Of a stretch of DNA of 64,000 bases, positions 48,794-57,711 are shown in pieces (within the stretch, counting starts at the first letter, position 1; each line of letters starts with the position of its first letter). Where the stretch lies: NCBI RefSeq assembly GCF_000271665.2, contig NZ_CP010978.1, positions 1,830,501 through 1,894,500 on the forward strand, in the 5' to 3' direction. Below the pieces are notes generated by a model. It was not told where the DNA came from. It saw only the letters and a program-made list of their open reading frames with translations, and made no database searches. The stretch is from Pelosinus fermentans JBW45 (lineage in GTDB: Bacteria > Bacillota > Negativicutes > DSM-13327). Made by a program: the position numbers and the translations under genes.

Positions 48794-51700
48794 TTACTTT
48801 TCCCGCCAGGATAATTGTGCCTGCCGTTTGCGGCAAATTGTTAAACCAGGAGCAACGGGAATCGTCATTAATTCATAGGCGCGGGTGTCCTGTGCCAAGA
48901 TTTCTATCGCCTGACAAGCGGTTCCGCACCAATTGGGATCCATCATAGCCTCGTCTTTCGGATGAGTATCGTGCAGCAAAATGAGACCATGGGGAGCCAC
49001 AAAAGGGAAAAAATTCAGAAAGTCCTGCAACACCGCCGCCTGCGAATGATCGGCATCGATGAATAGCATATCAATCTGCAGAGGCTTTACCGCTAATTCC
49101 CTGGCAAAGTCCTGCGTTGTCCCCTTAAAAAAGCGAGTTTTTGAAGATTGTTGCATGGCTTGCCCGGCTTCTGTGCTGATATCCACGCCAACTAATTGCT
49201 CCGCAAAAGGGATAATGCGGTTAAAAAGATAACACCGGTATAACCCAAGCTCCACGTAGACCTTCGGCTGTATGACGCCGGCCAAATGAACAATAAAGTC
49301 TTCATGCCAGTTTAATTTCACGAATTTTTCAGCCTCCTTGACTTGCTCATATTTTATAATGCCCCATTCTCGGCCTTCATTTCTAACGATTTGACCAATA
49401 CGGGAAAAATAGAGGTTTTTGTTATATTCCCATTCGGGCGGACCACCATTCACATAATAGCCGTCTGGCCGGGGGTGGTACAAGTGCACCGTGGACGCAT
49501 CAGTCTGACAATAATTGCAGCCGTTGCTTAATAAGCGTTGGATAAAATCATTGTCATCATAGGCCATGCCTACAAAATCCTCATCGTATCCCCCAATCGT
49601 AAAATACTGGCTGCGATGTAAGGCCATTAAGAATGGCAGCTTGACATTTAAGTCAATGCATTTGTCATAGATATCAGGGTCAGAGGTTCCATCATTGTTA
49701 TTTATATATTCCAGAAAAGCTCCATCACGGTCATCTTTGCCCACTGGAATACCCAGTAATTTGGGATTATCTAAGATGGGCGGCACAAGTTTGGCGATAG
49801 TATCATTGTTATGAAACATTTCCGCGCAGCCGATGATCAAAATATCCCCGGAAGAATGCTTTACGCCAATATTCATCGCAAAACCGGGTACCCGCCATAC
49901 CATCTTGCCGTTTAGATTTCTGTGCCCGGTAAATACATACTTCAAATTAAGTTTTTCCTTAAACTCGTTACAAACCTCTTCGGTCTCATCCTGTAATCCA
50001 TCATTAACCACAATGACTTCAAAATCAAAGGGTATGGTCTGGCGGGTTAAGGACCATAAACCCCATCTTAACAAGTGCACTCTTTGAAATGTAGTCATAA
50101 TTATGGATATTTTAGGCCGGGTTATTTTTCTTTTCCGGTTTTGTTCGGTCATCCTGCGTTCCTGAAAGACCGCGGTCAGCAACCGGTGCCATTTTTCCAT
50201 GGCATCCGGTGTATCGGGAATTACGTCAAAATCATACTCCGCATAGGAATGTGCGGTTTGCAAGGAGTTGGTCACAAGTTTGCTTGCTTGCTGCAAAGTC
50301 GCCTCCTGTTGGTCGGTTGCTGCACCCGCTGACCGGAGATCATCCTGCAAAAAAGCGATGGTATAGCGATTGGGATCAATGATATCCATATGCGTGGCGT
50401 TTTGAATAATGACTTCCACTTCCGGATAATGTTCCTCCAGATAGTTTTTGGAATGGGCGGCATAATGGTCCTGGATGCCAGCCAGAGGTGCGTCAAGAGC
50501 AACAGAAGAAGGCAAGGCCTTCAGCAGGGCACCTCCAAAGTCTTGTGCTGCTATTGATCCCATGACAAGGGCAACTTTTACTTGGCTTGGTGTAGTTTCC
50601 AAGGTTTCCAGACTACCCAATTCGCCCCACTGGAAATGATAAACAATGCTGTCAAAGGCTGTTTGATGTTTGATTCCAACGGCCTGGAGTTTCAGCATCA
50701 AGACCGTATCGCCGGCGATGCACGCTTCTCCCCGCTGGGCAATGACCGGCTGATAAAGATCGCTGCCCAAAAGCACCTGTCCTTCTGGGTAGCCTCCGAC
50801 CCGCTGAAAATGCTCCTTACGGATCAAGAGAGGCATAAACAGGCCGCCGTCCGCTATTTTGGCTTCTGCCAATTCACGGGCATACTGTTGAAACTGGCTT
50901 TCTTGATAAGACGAATAATCCCGGCCAAAGTTCCTTTCCACACCGTATTGACCACTGGGCAATCTTCCAGATTCCACCAGGCGGGAGACGACGCAGTTTG
51001 CTCCGTTATAAGCCTGCCATAGATGATCAAACCAACCTGGAGTAAAGGCCATGTCGGAGTTAATGAAAACGACGAAATCTCCTAGGGCCTTGTCGGCAGC
51101 AAAATTATAGGCCCGGTAAACATTATTGACGTACCACTCCTCTTGTTGCTCGGGAGTGTTCGTATAAATATAGTGCGGTATATAGTTATCCCGCAAATGA
51201 CTAAGCACGGCATCGTTGGCGTCATTGGCGACAAAGAAAAACTCCTTGTCAGTCATGTCCGTATATCTTAAGACCTGTTCATAAACGAAATCCAACCACT
51301 CAACGCTTTTATAGACTAAACATACGATGGAGAATTTTGGCTTAAACACTTCTTTACGGTATTGTTCTACATAGGTCAGGGCCTCAATAAATTTCAAAGG
51401 TTTTGGCGCTTCATCATCGATCCACAAACCTTCCGGGAATAGCTCACAGGGAACCTTTGCCAGCGTCAGGCTTTCTTCACTGATCAAACGGTCAAGCATA
51501 TCATAGCCGCGTTGTCCGTGAGATCTGTAAACCAGATATTTATAGGCCAAGTGCTGCTGCGAAGCGAATCCGTAATGCAGTACCTGAATGTCTTCCGCCC
51601 AGGCCATGTGTTGAATTGTCACAGGATGAGGTTTTTGATGGAGCCCCGGTTTTGGTTCACTAAAGCAAATGCCGGGGACGACCCTCCATAGACGGCAAAA

Positions 51701-52129
51701 CCAGCCCAAGTCAAATAAACTGTCTAAACGTCGCCAGGAATGACTGCGCCACAGATTCAGTTCATGAAAGCACACGCCATCCAGCTGTCGTTCTTCACAG
51801 GTTTTACACCAGTTTTGCAGACAATTTGCGGCATCGGCAGTCAAAACTTCGTCCGCATCCAGCCATAAGATGAAATCCGGGTTCAGCTTTAGGGCCTCCT
51901 GCAGCAGGAACTGTTTATGGTTTTGCTCATTAACAAAATCATTATTTGCAGCGCGCAGGACATAGGGGGTTTGCTGCAACATATATTCAAAGCTGCCGTC
52001 GGTACTGCCGTCATCATAGACGACTAAATCATCCACTAGGGGTTTTACATACGCTGCAAACCGCTCCAAGTTACCTTTACACATCTCATTATAGATCTGG
52101 CAAATACATACGATCTTATATTTTTTCAT
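48794..52129 (-). CDS. Giant multidomain glycosyltransferase with methyltransferase domain
   Basis: This 1111-residue protein consists of a GT2 domain at about 1-240 (VCICQIYNE, DDLVVYDDGSTDGS), a second GT domain at about 270-500 (KPKFSIVCLVYKSVEWLDFVYEQVL; NSDMAFTPGWFDHL), a linker with a third GT2 domain at about 690-930 (RPKISIIMTTFQRVHLLRWGLWSLTRQT; VVNDGLQDETEEV; DEDFVGMAYDDNDFIQRL), and a C-terminal SAM methyltransferase-like domain at about 960-1100 (VELGLYRCYLFNRI; LVGVDIS; MLFIDADHS). It could add several sugars and a methyl group in one polypeptide. It overlaps capE by four bases, so it is translationally coupled. Substrate not known; a surface glycan or flagellin is likely. Confidence 0.82.
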   Translation of the reverse strand: MKKYKIVCICQIYNEMCKGNLERFAAYVKPLVDDLVVYDDGSTDGSFEYMLQQTPYVLRAANNDFVNEQNHKQFLLQEALKLNPDFILWLDADEVLTADAANCLQNWCKTCEERQLDGVCFHELNLWRSHSWRRLDSLFDLGWFCRLWRVVPGICFSEPKPGLHQKPHPVTIQHMAWAEDIQVLHYGFASQQHLAYKYLVYRSHGQRGYDMLDRLISEESLTLAKVPCELFPEGLWIDDEAPKPLKFIEALTYVEQYRKEVFKPKFSIVCLVYKSVEWLDFVYEQVLRYTDMTDKEFFFVANDANDAVLSHLRDNYIPHYIYTNTPEQQEEWYVNNVYRAYNFAADKALGDFVVFINSDMAFTPGWFDHLWQAYNGANCVVSRLVESGRLPSGQYGVERNFGRDYSSYQESQFQQYARELAEAKIADGGLFMPLLIRKEHFQRVGGYPEGQVLLGSDLYQPVIAQRGEACIAGDTVLMLKLQAVGIKHQTAFDSIVYHFQWGELGSLETLETTPSQVKVALVMGSIAAQDFGGALLKALPSSVALDAPLAGIQDHYAAHSKNYLEEHYPEVEVIIQNATHMDIIDPNRYTIAFLQDDLRSAGAATDQQEATLQQASKLVTNSLQTAHSYAEYDFDVIPDTPDAMEKWHRLLTAVFQERRMTEQNRKRKITRPKISIIMTTFQRVHLLRWGLWSLTRQTIPFDFEVIVVNDGLQDETEEVCNEFKEKLNLKYVFTGHRNLNGKMVWRVPGFAMNIGVKHSSGDILIIGCAEMFHNNDTIAKLVPPILDNPKLLGIPVGKDDRDGAFLEYINNNDGTSDPDIYDKCIDLNVKLPFLMALHRSQYFTIGGYDEDFVGMAYDDNDFIQRLLSNGCNYCQTDASTVHLYHPRPDGYYVNGGPPEWEYNKNLYFSRIGQIVRNEGREWGIIKYEQVKEAEKFVKLNWHEDFIVHLAGVIQPKVYVELGLYRCYLFNRIIPFAEQLVGVDISTEAGQAMQQSSKTRFFKGTTQDFARELAVKPLQIDMLFIDADHSQAAVLQDFLNFFPFVAPHGLILLHDTHPKDEAMMDPNWCGTACQAIEILAQDTRAYELMTIPVAPGLTICRKRQAQLSWREK

Positions 52130-53190
52130 CGCAAAAATTCTCCATCTGTTTTATCCTCCTGACCAATCAACAAACGGTGTTTTGTCAATAAGGCCAAGGT
52201 TTCTGCAGAAGTCATGACAAAATCACCGGAGCTATATTCTTTTGATAACGCCTGTAGCCCCGGATCTGTTTTAATCAGTTCGGGAAGCATCGGCTTGATT
52301 GCGTAATAATTGCCACGATCATAGGTCCGCCAGGCCTCTTCTTCCGAAACGAGAATTTCATGCACCTTTTCTCCCGGACGAATGCCAGTATATTTTATGG
52401 ATATATTTCTGTCTCTCATCATGGCTTTGGCCACATCGACAATACGGGCCGCGGGAATTTTCGGTATATATATTTCACCGGGCTGAGCTCCTTCGAGGGC
52501 GGCAAAAATGGTATCAACCGCACTTTCCAGAGGCAATAAGAACCTGGTCATTTCCTTGATCGTAATTGTAACAGGGCCGCCATGCTTGATTTGCTCATGG
52601 AACAGGGGAATTACAGAACCCCTGGAGGCTAGCACATTGCCATAGCGTACACAAATAAACCTCGTCTGGGGAATGGTCACATTGGCAGCAATAAATAGCC
52701 GCTCTTGGAGGGCCTTGGAGATACCCATGGCATTCACCGGCTTGCAGGCTTTATCCGTAGAGACTCCAACCACCGTTTCTATGGAAAGCTTATGTTCACG
52801 TATCGCCCGGATGATATTTTCCGCGCCAAGCACATTGGTCAATACCGCTTCATAGGGAAAGTACTCACAAGAAGGCACCTGTTTGAGGGCGGCGGCATTT
52901 ATGACAATGTCCGCGTCCCTTAAAACGGAGCAAACGGAATGATACTCACGGATGTCCCCAATTCTGAACTCAATTAGTCGGGCAAAATTGTCATAGATCA
53001 CCTCATCGGTAGCCGTACTTTTGTGTTGGTATTCTACTCGCATAGCGTGCTGTTTCGCTTCATCCCGCGAGAAGATGATAATCTTCCGAGGGGAACCGAG
53101 TTCCTTTTGTAAGAGCCGATGAGTTAACACTTTACCCAGTGAACCCGTACCACCGGTAATGACAATCACTTTATTATCGAATAGCGTCAT
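52126..53190 (-). CDS. capE: UDP-N-acetylglucosamine 4,6-dehydratase/epimerase, CapE/WbjB/FnlA type
   Basis: This 354-residue SDR protein has GGTGSLG at about 13-19 for NAD(P), NAAALKQVPSCEYFP, and the catalytic STDKACKPVNAMGISK. The MGxSK (methionine in place of the SDR tyrosine) is what distinguishes CapE/WbjB/FnlA from PseB/FlaA1. It would carry out the dehydration and epimerisation on the path to UDP-L-FucNAc. It follows capF and overlaps the large GT gene. Confidence 0.88.
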   Translation of the reverse strand: MTLFDNKVIVITGGTGSLGKVLTHRLLQKELGSPRKIIIFSRDEAKQHAMRVEYQHKSTATDEVIYDNFARLIEFRIGDIREYHSVCSVLRDADIVINAAALKQVPSCEYFPYEAVLTNVLGAENIIRAIREHKLSIETVVGVSTDKACKPVNAMGISKALQERLFIAANVTIPQTRFICVRYGNVLASRGSVIPLFHEQIKHGGPVTITIKEMTRFLLPLESAVDTIFAALEGAQPGEIYIPKIPAARIVDVAKAMMRDRNISIKYTGIRPGEKVHEILVSEEEAWRTYDRGNYYAIKPMLPELIKTDPGLQALSKEYSSGDFVMTSAETLALLTKHRLLIGQEDKTDGEFLR

Positions 53191-53192
53191 GT

Positions 53193-54092
53193 TTATTCCC
53201 CCTTGGCCGTATCTTTTCGTTTGGATTTTTGCGAATAATCGTTATACATGTCACGTACCAGTTCCGGCCAAGTTGGCGGGTTATAGCCCGTGAGGGAGAG
53301 GAACGTCGAAGAGTCCAATGAACGATCAAGTCGAATACTGTCCTCCGGTTCAATGGTAATTTTCTTTTCGTACTGGACACTGATGAGTTTTAGCAACTCA
53401 TATTTTGAGATTGGATTGGCGGATAGGTGGTAAAGCCCCGTCAGTTCCGGACGAGGAATGATGTAATCCCTGATAATGCGTGAAAGTTCAATGGTTGGGA
53501 AGCCGGAATAAAGGACCTTTCTAAAACCACGCACCTTTTCTTTTTGGCTCAGGAACCATTCGACTAATCCGTATTTTCCTTTCAATTCATGCCCGATTAT
53601 AGAAGTGCGCAGGGTAATACAATGCGGGTAAGTTACTTCACCAAGATATTTTGTTCGCCCATAAAGATCATCGGCATTGGAAACATCCTGTTCCGTATAA
53701 ACTCCTTTTTCTCCATTGAAAACGCAATCCGTACTGATATGAATCATGCGCGTACCAGTCGCGCCGCACAGCAAAGCAATACGGTGCGGAAGTAATGCAT
53801 TAACGGTAATTGTTGTGAGCGGATCTTTGGCCTCCGGCACTTGTTTAATGATGCCAATGCAATTCACCAGGATGTCTGGCTTCACTTCAGCAAAAACATT
53901 TACAAGACTCTCTATTTGCTGCACATCTACATTACTGCGTACCTTCTTCATCATATCCGGAGGAAGCCAACGCGATAATTCATGCGCAGAGCGGACTGTA
54001 GTATAGACATCAAGATTCACAGCCTCGGAAAGAAAGCGAAACAAGGCATGCCCTAGCATCCCCGACCCTCCCAAGATCAGTACCTTTCTCAT
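53193..54092 (-). CDS. capF: NAD(P)-dependent sugar reductase, RmlD/CapF-like
   Basis: This 299-residue SDR protein starts with KVLILGGSGMLGHALFRFLS (Rossmann GxxGxxG) and has ILVNCIGIIKQ, HISTDCVFNGEKGVYTEQD, and the catalytic Y of LYGRTKYLGEV. It is about 70 residues shorter than FnlB/CapF enzymes, which carry a C-terminal cupin domain; that domain is absent. It would reduce the 4-keto sugar made by CapE. The first gene of the operon; it ends two bases before capE starts. Confidence 0.82.
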   Translation of the reverse strand: MRKVLILGGSGMLGHALFRFLSEAVNLDVYTTVRSAHELSRWLPPDMMKKVRSNVDVQQIESLVNVFAEVKPDILVNCIGIIKQVPEAKDPLTTITVNALLPHRIALLCGATGTRMIHISTDCVFNGEKGVYTEQDVSNADDLYGRTKYLGEVTYPHCITLRTSIIGHELKGKYGLVEWFLSQKEKVRGFRKVLYSGFPTIELSRIIRDYIIPRPELTGLYHLSANPISKYELLKLISVQYEKKITIEPEDSIRLDRSLDSSTFLSLTGYNPPTWPELVRDMYNDYSQKSKRKDTAKGE

Positions 54093-54121
54093 ACTATTTT
54101 CACAACCTTTAAGAAAAAGTT

Positions 54122-54143
54122 CCTACACTTTCTTGTGTGTAGG
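54122..54143 (-). terminator. Terminator-like hairpin in the leader of the sugar operon
   Basis: On the - strand the arms cctacac and gtgtagg are followed by AACTTTTTCTT. It lies between the operon promoter region and capF, only 30 bases before its start, so it could be an attenuator subject to antitermination. Confidence 0.5.
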
Positions 54144-54531
54144 TGCGTGAATAAACAATAGGTTCAGTATTGTTACTCAATCTATATTATTCAGGGAGTG
54201 CTCAGATGTTCTTATACCTTGTTATTTATTAGTCGATCAAAAATATTATGCTATCATACGGCAATGGCTATATCTATCTGCAAAAGTTGGTCATTTAGGA
54301 ATTGAAATATAATTCTGAATTAAAAGACTATTATTGTTGCTTTCTGTAGTTTTGTTAAAATGTATATGTTATAATAACAAGCAATATTAAAAATTGGTAA
54401 AGTGTAGTTTTCTTTATTGTAAAAAGAAGGGAATTTAAGAATTTATTAGAATAATAGTTAATGGTTATAAAGCTCTCATTATAGAAGAATTATCATTAAA
54501 TAAGTTGGAAATGTAAAGAGGAGGATCATTT
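54144..54531. other. Divergent intergenic region between the sugar operon and the chemoreceptor gene
   Basis: This AT-rich stretch should hold both promoters. I see no gene in it. Candidate -10-like ATAATA clusters are at about 54370-54385 and 54450-54460 but a clean -35/-10 pair is not evident. Confidence 0.35.
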
Positions 54532-56499
54532 ATGTTTGGGGGAAATAGTTTAAGAACAAAATTAGTTATATTTTTTATTTTATTTGCCGTTATTCCTGCG
54601 GCTGTTGGTGGAGCAATCAGCATATATAAAAATATAATTACTACTAAGGAGGTAGCGGTAAATAGCAATAATAATACTGCTTCACAGATTGCAAAACAAA
54701 TTGAAATTATGTTAGATGACTCAAAAGGGATGACAGAAGGACTGGCAGCTAGCCCTACGGCTCGTTCTTTGGATGGCGCTGTTTTACGCGATATGATTAT
54801 AAATTTTCAACAAAAAAATCCTCAGTTTGAATTGATCTATGTAATGGATGCAAGCGGTATGCAGGTTGCAAGAACAGCTGGTACGTTAGCGAATCGTGCA
54901 GATCGGCCTTATTTTAAAGAAGCTATGAAGGGGAGTACGTTTTTCACCGATATTTACATATCTTCTTTTACTAATGCTCCTAGTATAACAATATCTGTGC
55001 CAATTAAGAATTCAGCAGGAACAATTCTGGGGGTGTTTGCTGCTGATATTGGTTTACAAAGCCTCTGGGCAATTGCCGATAATGTTAAGGTGGGAAAAAA
55101 TGGTTATGTTGAAATCGTTGATCACAATGGTGTAGTGATTGCTTATCCAGATCATGAAAAGGTCCTGAAAAAAGAAAGCTTTGCAGCAATTGAATATGTA
55201 AAAAAAGTAATAGAAGGTCAAACAGGATCAATAGAAGCTATTTCAAGTCGTGGTGACAAGACGATTAGTGCTTTTACTCCAGTACCTAAATATCAATGGG
55301 GAGTCATTGTAAATGAACCGCTAAAAGATGTTTATGATGGGGCTATCACAGCGTCATATATTATCATTGGGATCTTACTAATTTCTCTAGCTTTGGCTGC
55401 GGTCACAGCGTTTTATATAGCTCGCAGTATTGTTACTCCGCTGCAGAAAGTAGTTCATTCAGTTGAATTAGTAGCGGGAGGGGATTTATCACACACATTA
55501 GTTGCAGACGGAGTTTTGGAAGTGAATCAGTTAGTGCAAGGTGTTAATCAGATGACGGTTGCTTTGCGGAAAATTATTTTGCATGCAGCTTCAGTTGCCG
55601 AATCAGTAGCTGCCTCTGCGGAAGAGTTGACGGCATCTGCTACTGAAGTAGGAAGAGCCTCAGAAGAAGTAACAGCCACAATTCAGGATGTAGCTCAAAG
55701 TGCTACCACCCAAGTGCGCTTATCTGATGAATCTTCTACTATTATGATAGAAATGCAAGCGGGTATTGCGGATGCTGTTCAAGCGGCCTGTGAAGTGGCT
55801 GGCGTTTCAGAAAGAAGTGAACAGTCAGCTGAAGGTGGTCTTAAGCAAGTGAATCATGCTGTTCAGTTGATGAATAATATTCGTCAAGATGTGGGTGATG
55901 CAGCAGAAAAAATAAATATTCTTGGTGAGAAGTCAAGGCAGATTGGACAAATCGTTGAAGTGATTACAAATATTGCAGGACAAACCAATCTGTTGGCGTT
56001 AAATGCTGCGATTGAAGCTGCAAGAGCAGGAGAACAAGGACGCGGTTTTGCAGTGGTAGCAGATGAAGTGCGAAAACTGGCTGAACAATCCCAAGAAGCT
56101 GCAAAAGAAATTGCTGAGATTATCGGTGCAATCCAAAGTGAGACAGTGCAAGCGGTAGATGCAATGGATAAAGGCAGTAAAGAAGTAGGAGAAGGCGTTA
56201 AGGTGGTTTCTGCTTCAAAAGTAGCATTTGAGGAAATTTATGTAGACGTAAAGGAAATGCGAAGGCAAGTAGATAGTATTTTAGCACTGATGGATTCTCA
56301 GTTAACTGGAAGTGGACAAGTTGGTCAATCCATTACTGGCATTGCCGATGCATCGAGAACCAATGCTGCTAGCTCTCAAGAAGTAGCAGCAGCGAGTGAA
56401 GAACAAAATGCCTCTGTGCATGAAATCGTAACAGCTGTTTCTGGTTTAGCAACAATGGCTAGTGAGTTACAAGAAGTAGTGCATAAATTTAAAGTATAA
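54532..56499 (+). CDS. Methyl-accepting chemotaxis protein with Cache sensor
   Basis: The 655-residue chemoreceptor has a TM helix at about 10-32, an extracytoplasmic Cache sensor (about 35-265; [32 protein letters not shown]), a second TM at about 270-295 and a HAMP segment ([19 protein letters not shown]). The cytoplasmic signalling hairpin contains the universal [40 protein letters not shown]. It senses a small molecule in the periplasm and controls CheA. AGAGGAGGAT precedes the ATG. A weak terminator follows. Confidence 0.93.
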   Translation: MFGGNSLRTKLVIFFILFAVIPAAVGGAISIYKNIITTKEVAVNSNNNTASQIAKQIEIMLDDSKGMTEGLAASPTARSLDGAVLRDMIINFQQKNPQFELIYVMDASGMQVARTAGTLANRADRPYFKEAMKGSTFFTDIYISSFTNAPSITISVPIKNSAGTILGVFAADIGLQSLWAIADNVKVGKNGYVEIVDHNGVVIAYPDHEKVLKKESFAAIEYVKKVIEGQTGSIEAISSRGDKTISAFTPVPKYQWGVIVNEPLKDVYDGAITASYIIIGILLISLALAAVTAFYIARSIVTPLQKVVHSVELVAGGDLSHTLVADGVLEVNQLVQGVNQMTVALRKIILHAASVAESVAASAEELTASATEVGRASEEVTATIQDVAQSATTQVRLSDESSTIMIEMQAGIADAVQAACEVAGVSERSEQSAEGGLKQVNHAVQLMNNIRQDVGDAAEKINILGEKSRQIGQIVEVITNIAGQTNLLALNAAIEAARAGEQGRGFAVVADEVRKLAEQSQEAAKEIAEIIGAIQSETVQAVDAMDKGSKEVGEGVKVVSASKVAFEEIYVDVKEMRRQVDSILALMDSQLTGSGQVGQSITGIADASRTNAASSQEVAAASEEQNASVHEIVTAVSGLATMASELQEVVHKFKV

Positions 56500-56508
56500 G
56501 ATTGGTAA

Positions 56509-56545
56509 GGTACAACGCTGCTATTATGGCTGTGTTGTGCCTTTA
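56509..56545 (+). terminator. Terminator after the chemoreceptor gene
   Basis: The arms ggtacaacgc and gtgttgtgcc (three G-T pairs) are followed by tttat. Moderate strength. The rest up to 56786 is AT-rich with no gene. Confidence 0.55.
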
Positions 56546-56786
56546 TCGTATCAATCACGTATCCCTTAGTAAGATATCGTAAGATTAGTTTAATGAAGTT
56601 GTTGTAGAAGATATTTAGTGTAAAATAGAGAATTAGAAAGAATAAAAGACTTTTGTATGAAATAATTATATGAAATGTCCAAATATGGATATTGTATATA
56701 TAAATAATATTTGGTATACTAATAAAGTTGTTGCGAGGCGATGAAGGAATTAATTGATTGAAAGAAAATAACTTTTTAAAAAGTGC

Positions 56787-56815
56787 TTGACATAACAAGG
56801 TGGACATGATACAAT
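56787..56815 (+). promoter_or_regulatory. Canonical promoter of the tRNA operon
   Basis: TTGACA at 56787-56792 and TACAAT at 56810-56815 with a 17-base spacer precede the four tRNA genes by about 50 bases. Confidence 0.8.
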
Positions 56816-56862
56816 AAATCTTGTCGCTAGGGGATGTTGAGAGAAAACATCGCAGATAATAT

Positions 56863-56939
56863 GGTGGCTGTGGTGAAGCGGTCAACACGGCGGATTGTGG
56901 TTCCGTTATTCGAGGGTTCGATCCCCTTCAGCCACCCCA
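56863..56939 (+). tRNA. tRNA-His(GTG)
   Basis: The acceptor arms gtggctg and cagccac, the G-1 opposite C73 typical of tRNA-His, anticodon loop with GTG, T arm GGGTTCGATCCCC and encoded CCA are all present. Confidence 0.95.
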
Positions 56940-56965
56940 TTCATTAACTCTAGTAATAACGATAT

Positions 56966-57041
56966 AGGGGTATAGCCAAGTTGGTAAGGCACGGGACTTT
57001 GACTCCCGCATCCGTTGGTTCGAGTCCAGCTACCCCTGCCA
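56966..57041 (+). tRNA. tRNA-Gln(TTG)
   Basis: The acceptor arms aggggta and tacccct pair, the anticodon loop is CTTTGAC, the T arm is TTGGTTCGAGTCCAG, and CCA is encoded at 57039-57041. Confidence 0.95.
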
Positions 57042-57045
57042 TTAT

Positions 57046-57121
57046 GGTTCACTAGCTCAGTTGGTAGAGCACCTGACTTTTAATCAGGGTGTCCCGCGTT
57101 CGAGCCGCGGGTGAGCCACCA
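57046..57121 (+). tRNA. tRNA-Lys(TTT)
   Basis: The acceptor arms ggttcac and gtgagcc pair with one G-T, the anticodon loop is CTTTTAA between cctga and tcagg, the T arm is CCGCGTTCGAGCCGCGG, and CCA is encoded. Confidence 0.95.
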
Positions 57122-57135
57122 TTTAACTTAATTAT

Positions 57136-57219
57136 GCGGGAGTGGCGGAATGGCAGACGCACCAGACTTAGGATCTGGCGCCGCAAGGTGTAGGAGTTCA
57201 AGTCTCCTCTCCCGCACCA
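57136..57219 (+). tRNA. tRNA-Leu(TAG)
   Basis: The acceptor arms gcgggag and ctcccgc pair; it has the long variable arm (cgccgcaaggtgt) of a class II tRNA, anticodon TAG and encoded CCA. Confidence 0.95.
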
Positions 57220-57230
57220 CAAGAAATACA

Positions 57231-57263
57231 AGGCTTTCAGGATTTTACCTGAAGGTCTTTTTT
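57231..57263 (+). terminator. Terminator of the tRNA operon
   Basis: The arms ggctttcagg and cctgaaggtc are followed by ttttttta. Confidence 0.8.
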
Positions 57264-57538
57264 TATTACTATATAACATTTGTACAGCAACGCGAGAAAA
57301 AAGTATTGTTGTATTATGAACTCTATTTTTTTTAATGACTTTTGGTAGAACTGTTTAATTGACAGGAAAAAGTGGCTTAATGCTCGTGACTCACACTCTT
57401 TTTGGGAATAAAGGCGAGGGGGGAGATTGTCATTTCGCTTTCATAATTATTTGAAGAGATACGGACTTTACAGTATAATATTTTATTTGTACATCCCTAA
57501 GAAAATATCGAGTATAGATGCCGTTGTATAGTGAAAAC

Positions 57539-57567
57539 TTGTATATTGAATCAATATACAGTATAAT
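57539..57567 (+). promoter_or_regulatory. Promoter of the RNase J gene with an embedded palindrome
   Basis: TTGTAT at 57539-57544 and TATAAT at 57562-57567 have a 17-base spacer. The arms TGTATATTGA (57540-57549) and TCAATATACA (57551-57560) form a perfect palindrome around one A, filling the space between -35 and -10, which is the classic place of a repressor operator. The region from 57264 to 57538 is AT-rich and shows no gene. A ~145-nt leader lies between this promoter and the TTG start at 57712. Confidence 0.55.
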
Positions 57568-57711
57568 AATAAACAATAGTTATGAGCGGATATTTGGAGT
57601 TATGAGCATTGAGATGAAATCACCCATCTTTTAGGAATTGGTTGATTTGCGGGACATCTTATTGGTGAATATGTAAATTAATATATAAACTCAAATAATG
57701 GAGGTATTTTC

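Noticed and set aside
50582-51022. Forward frame of 146 codons inside the giant glycosyltransferase gene
   Set aside because: Antisense to a well-supported multidomain enzyme, no SD and no protein-like pattern.
56376-56888. Reverse-strand frame of 170 codons over the end of the chemoreceptor gene and the intergenic
   Set aside because: It crosses the chemoreceptor C-terminus, a terminator and the tRNA promoter; the sequence is an Ile/Phe/Ser-rich translation of AT-rich DNA.
57052-57279. Reverse-strand frame over tRNA-Lys and tRNA-Leu
   Set aside because: This is the familiar spurious translation of the antisense strand of tRNA genes.
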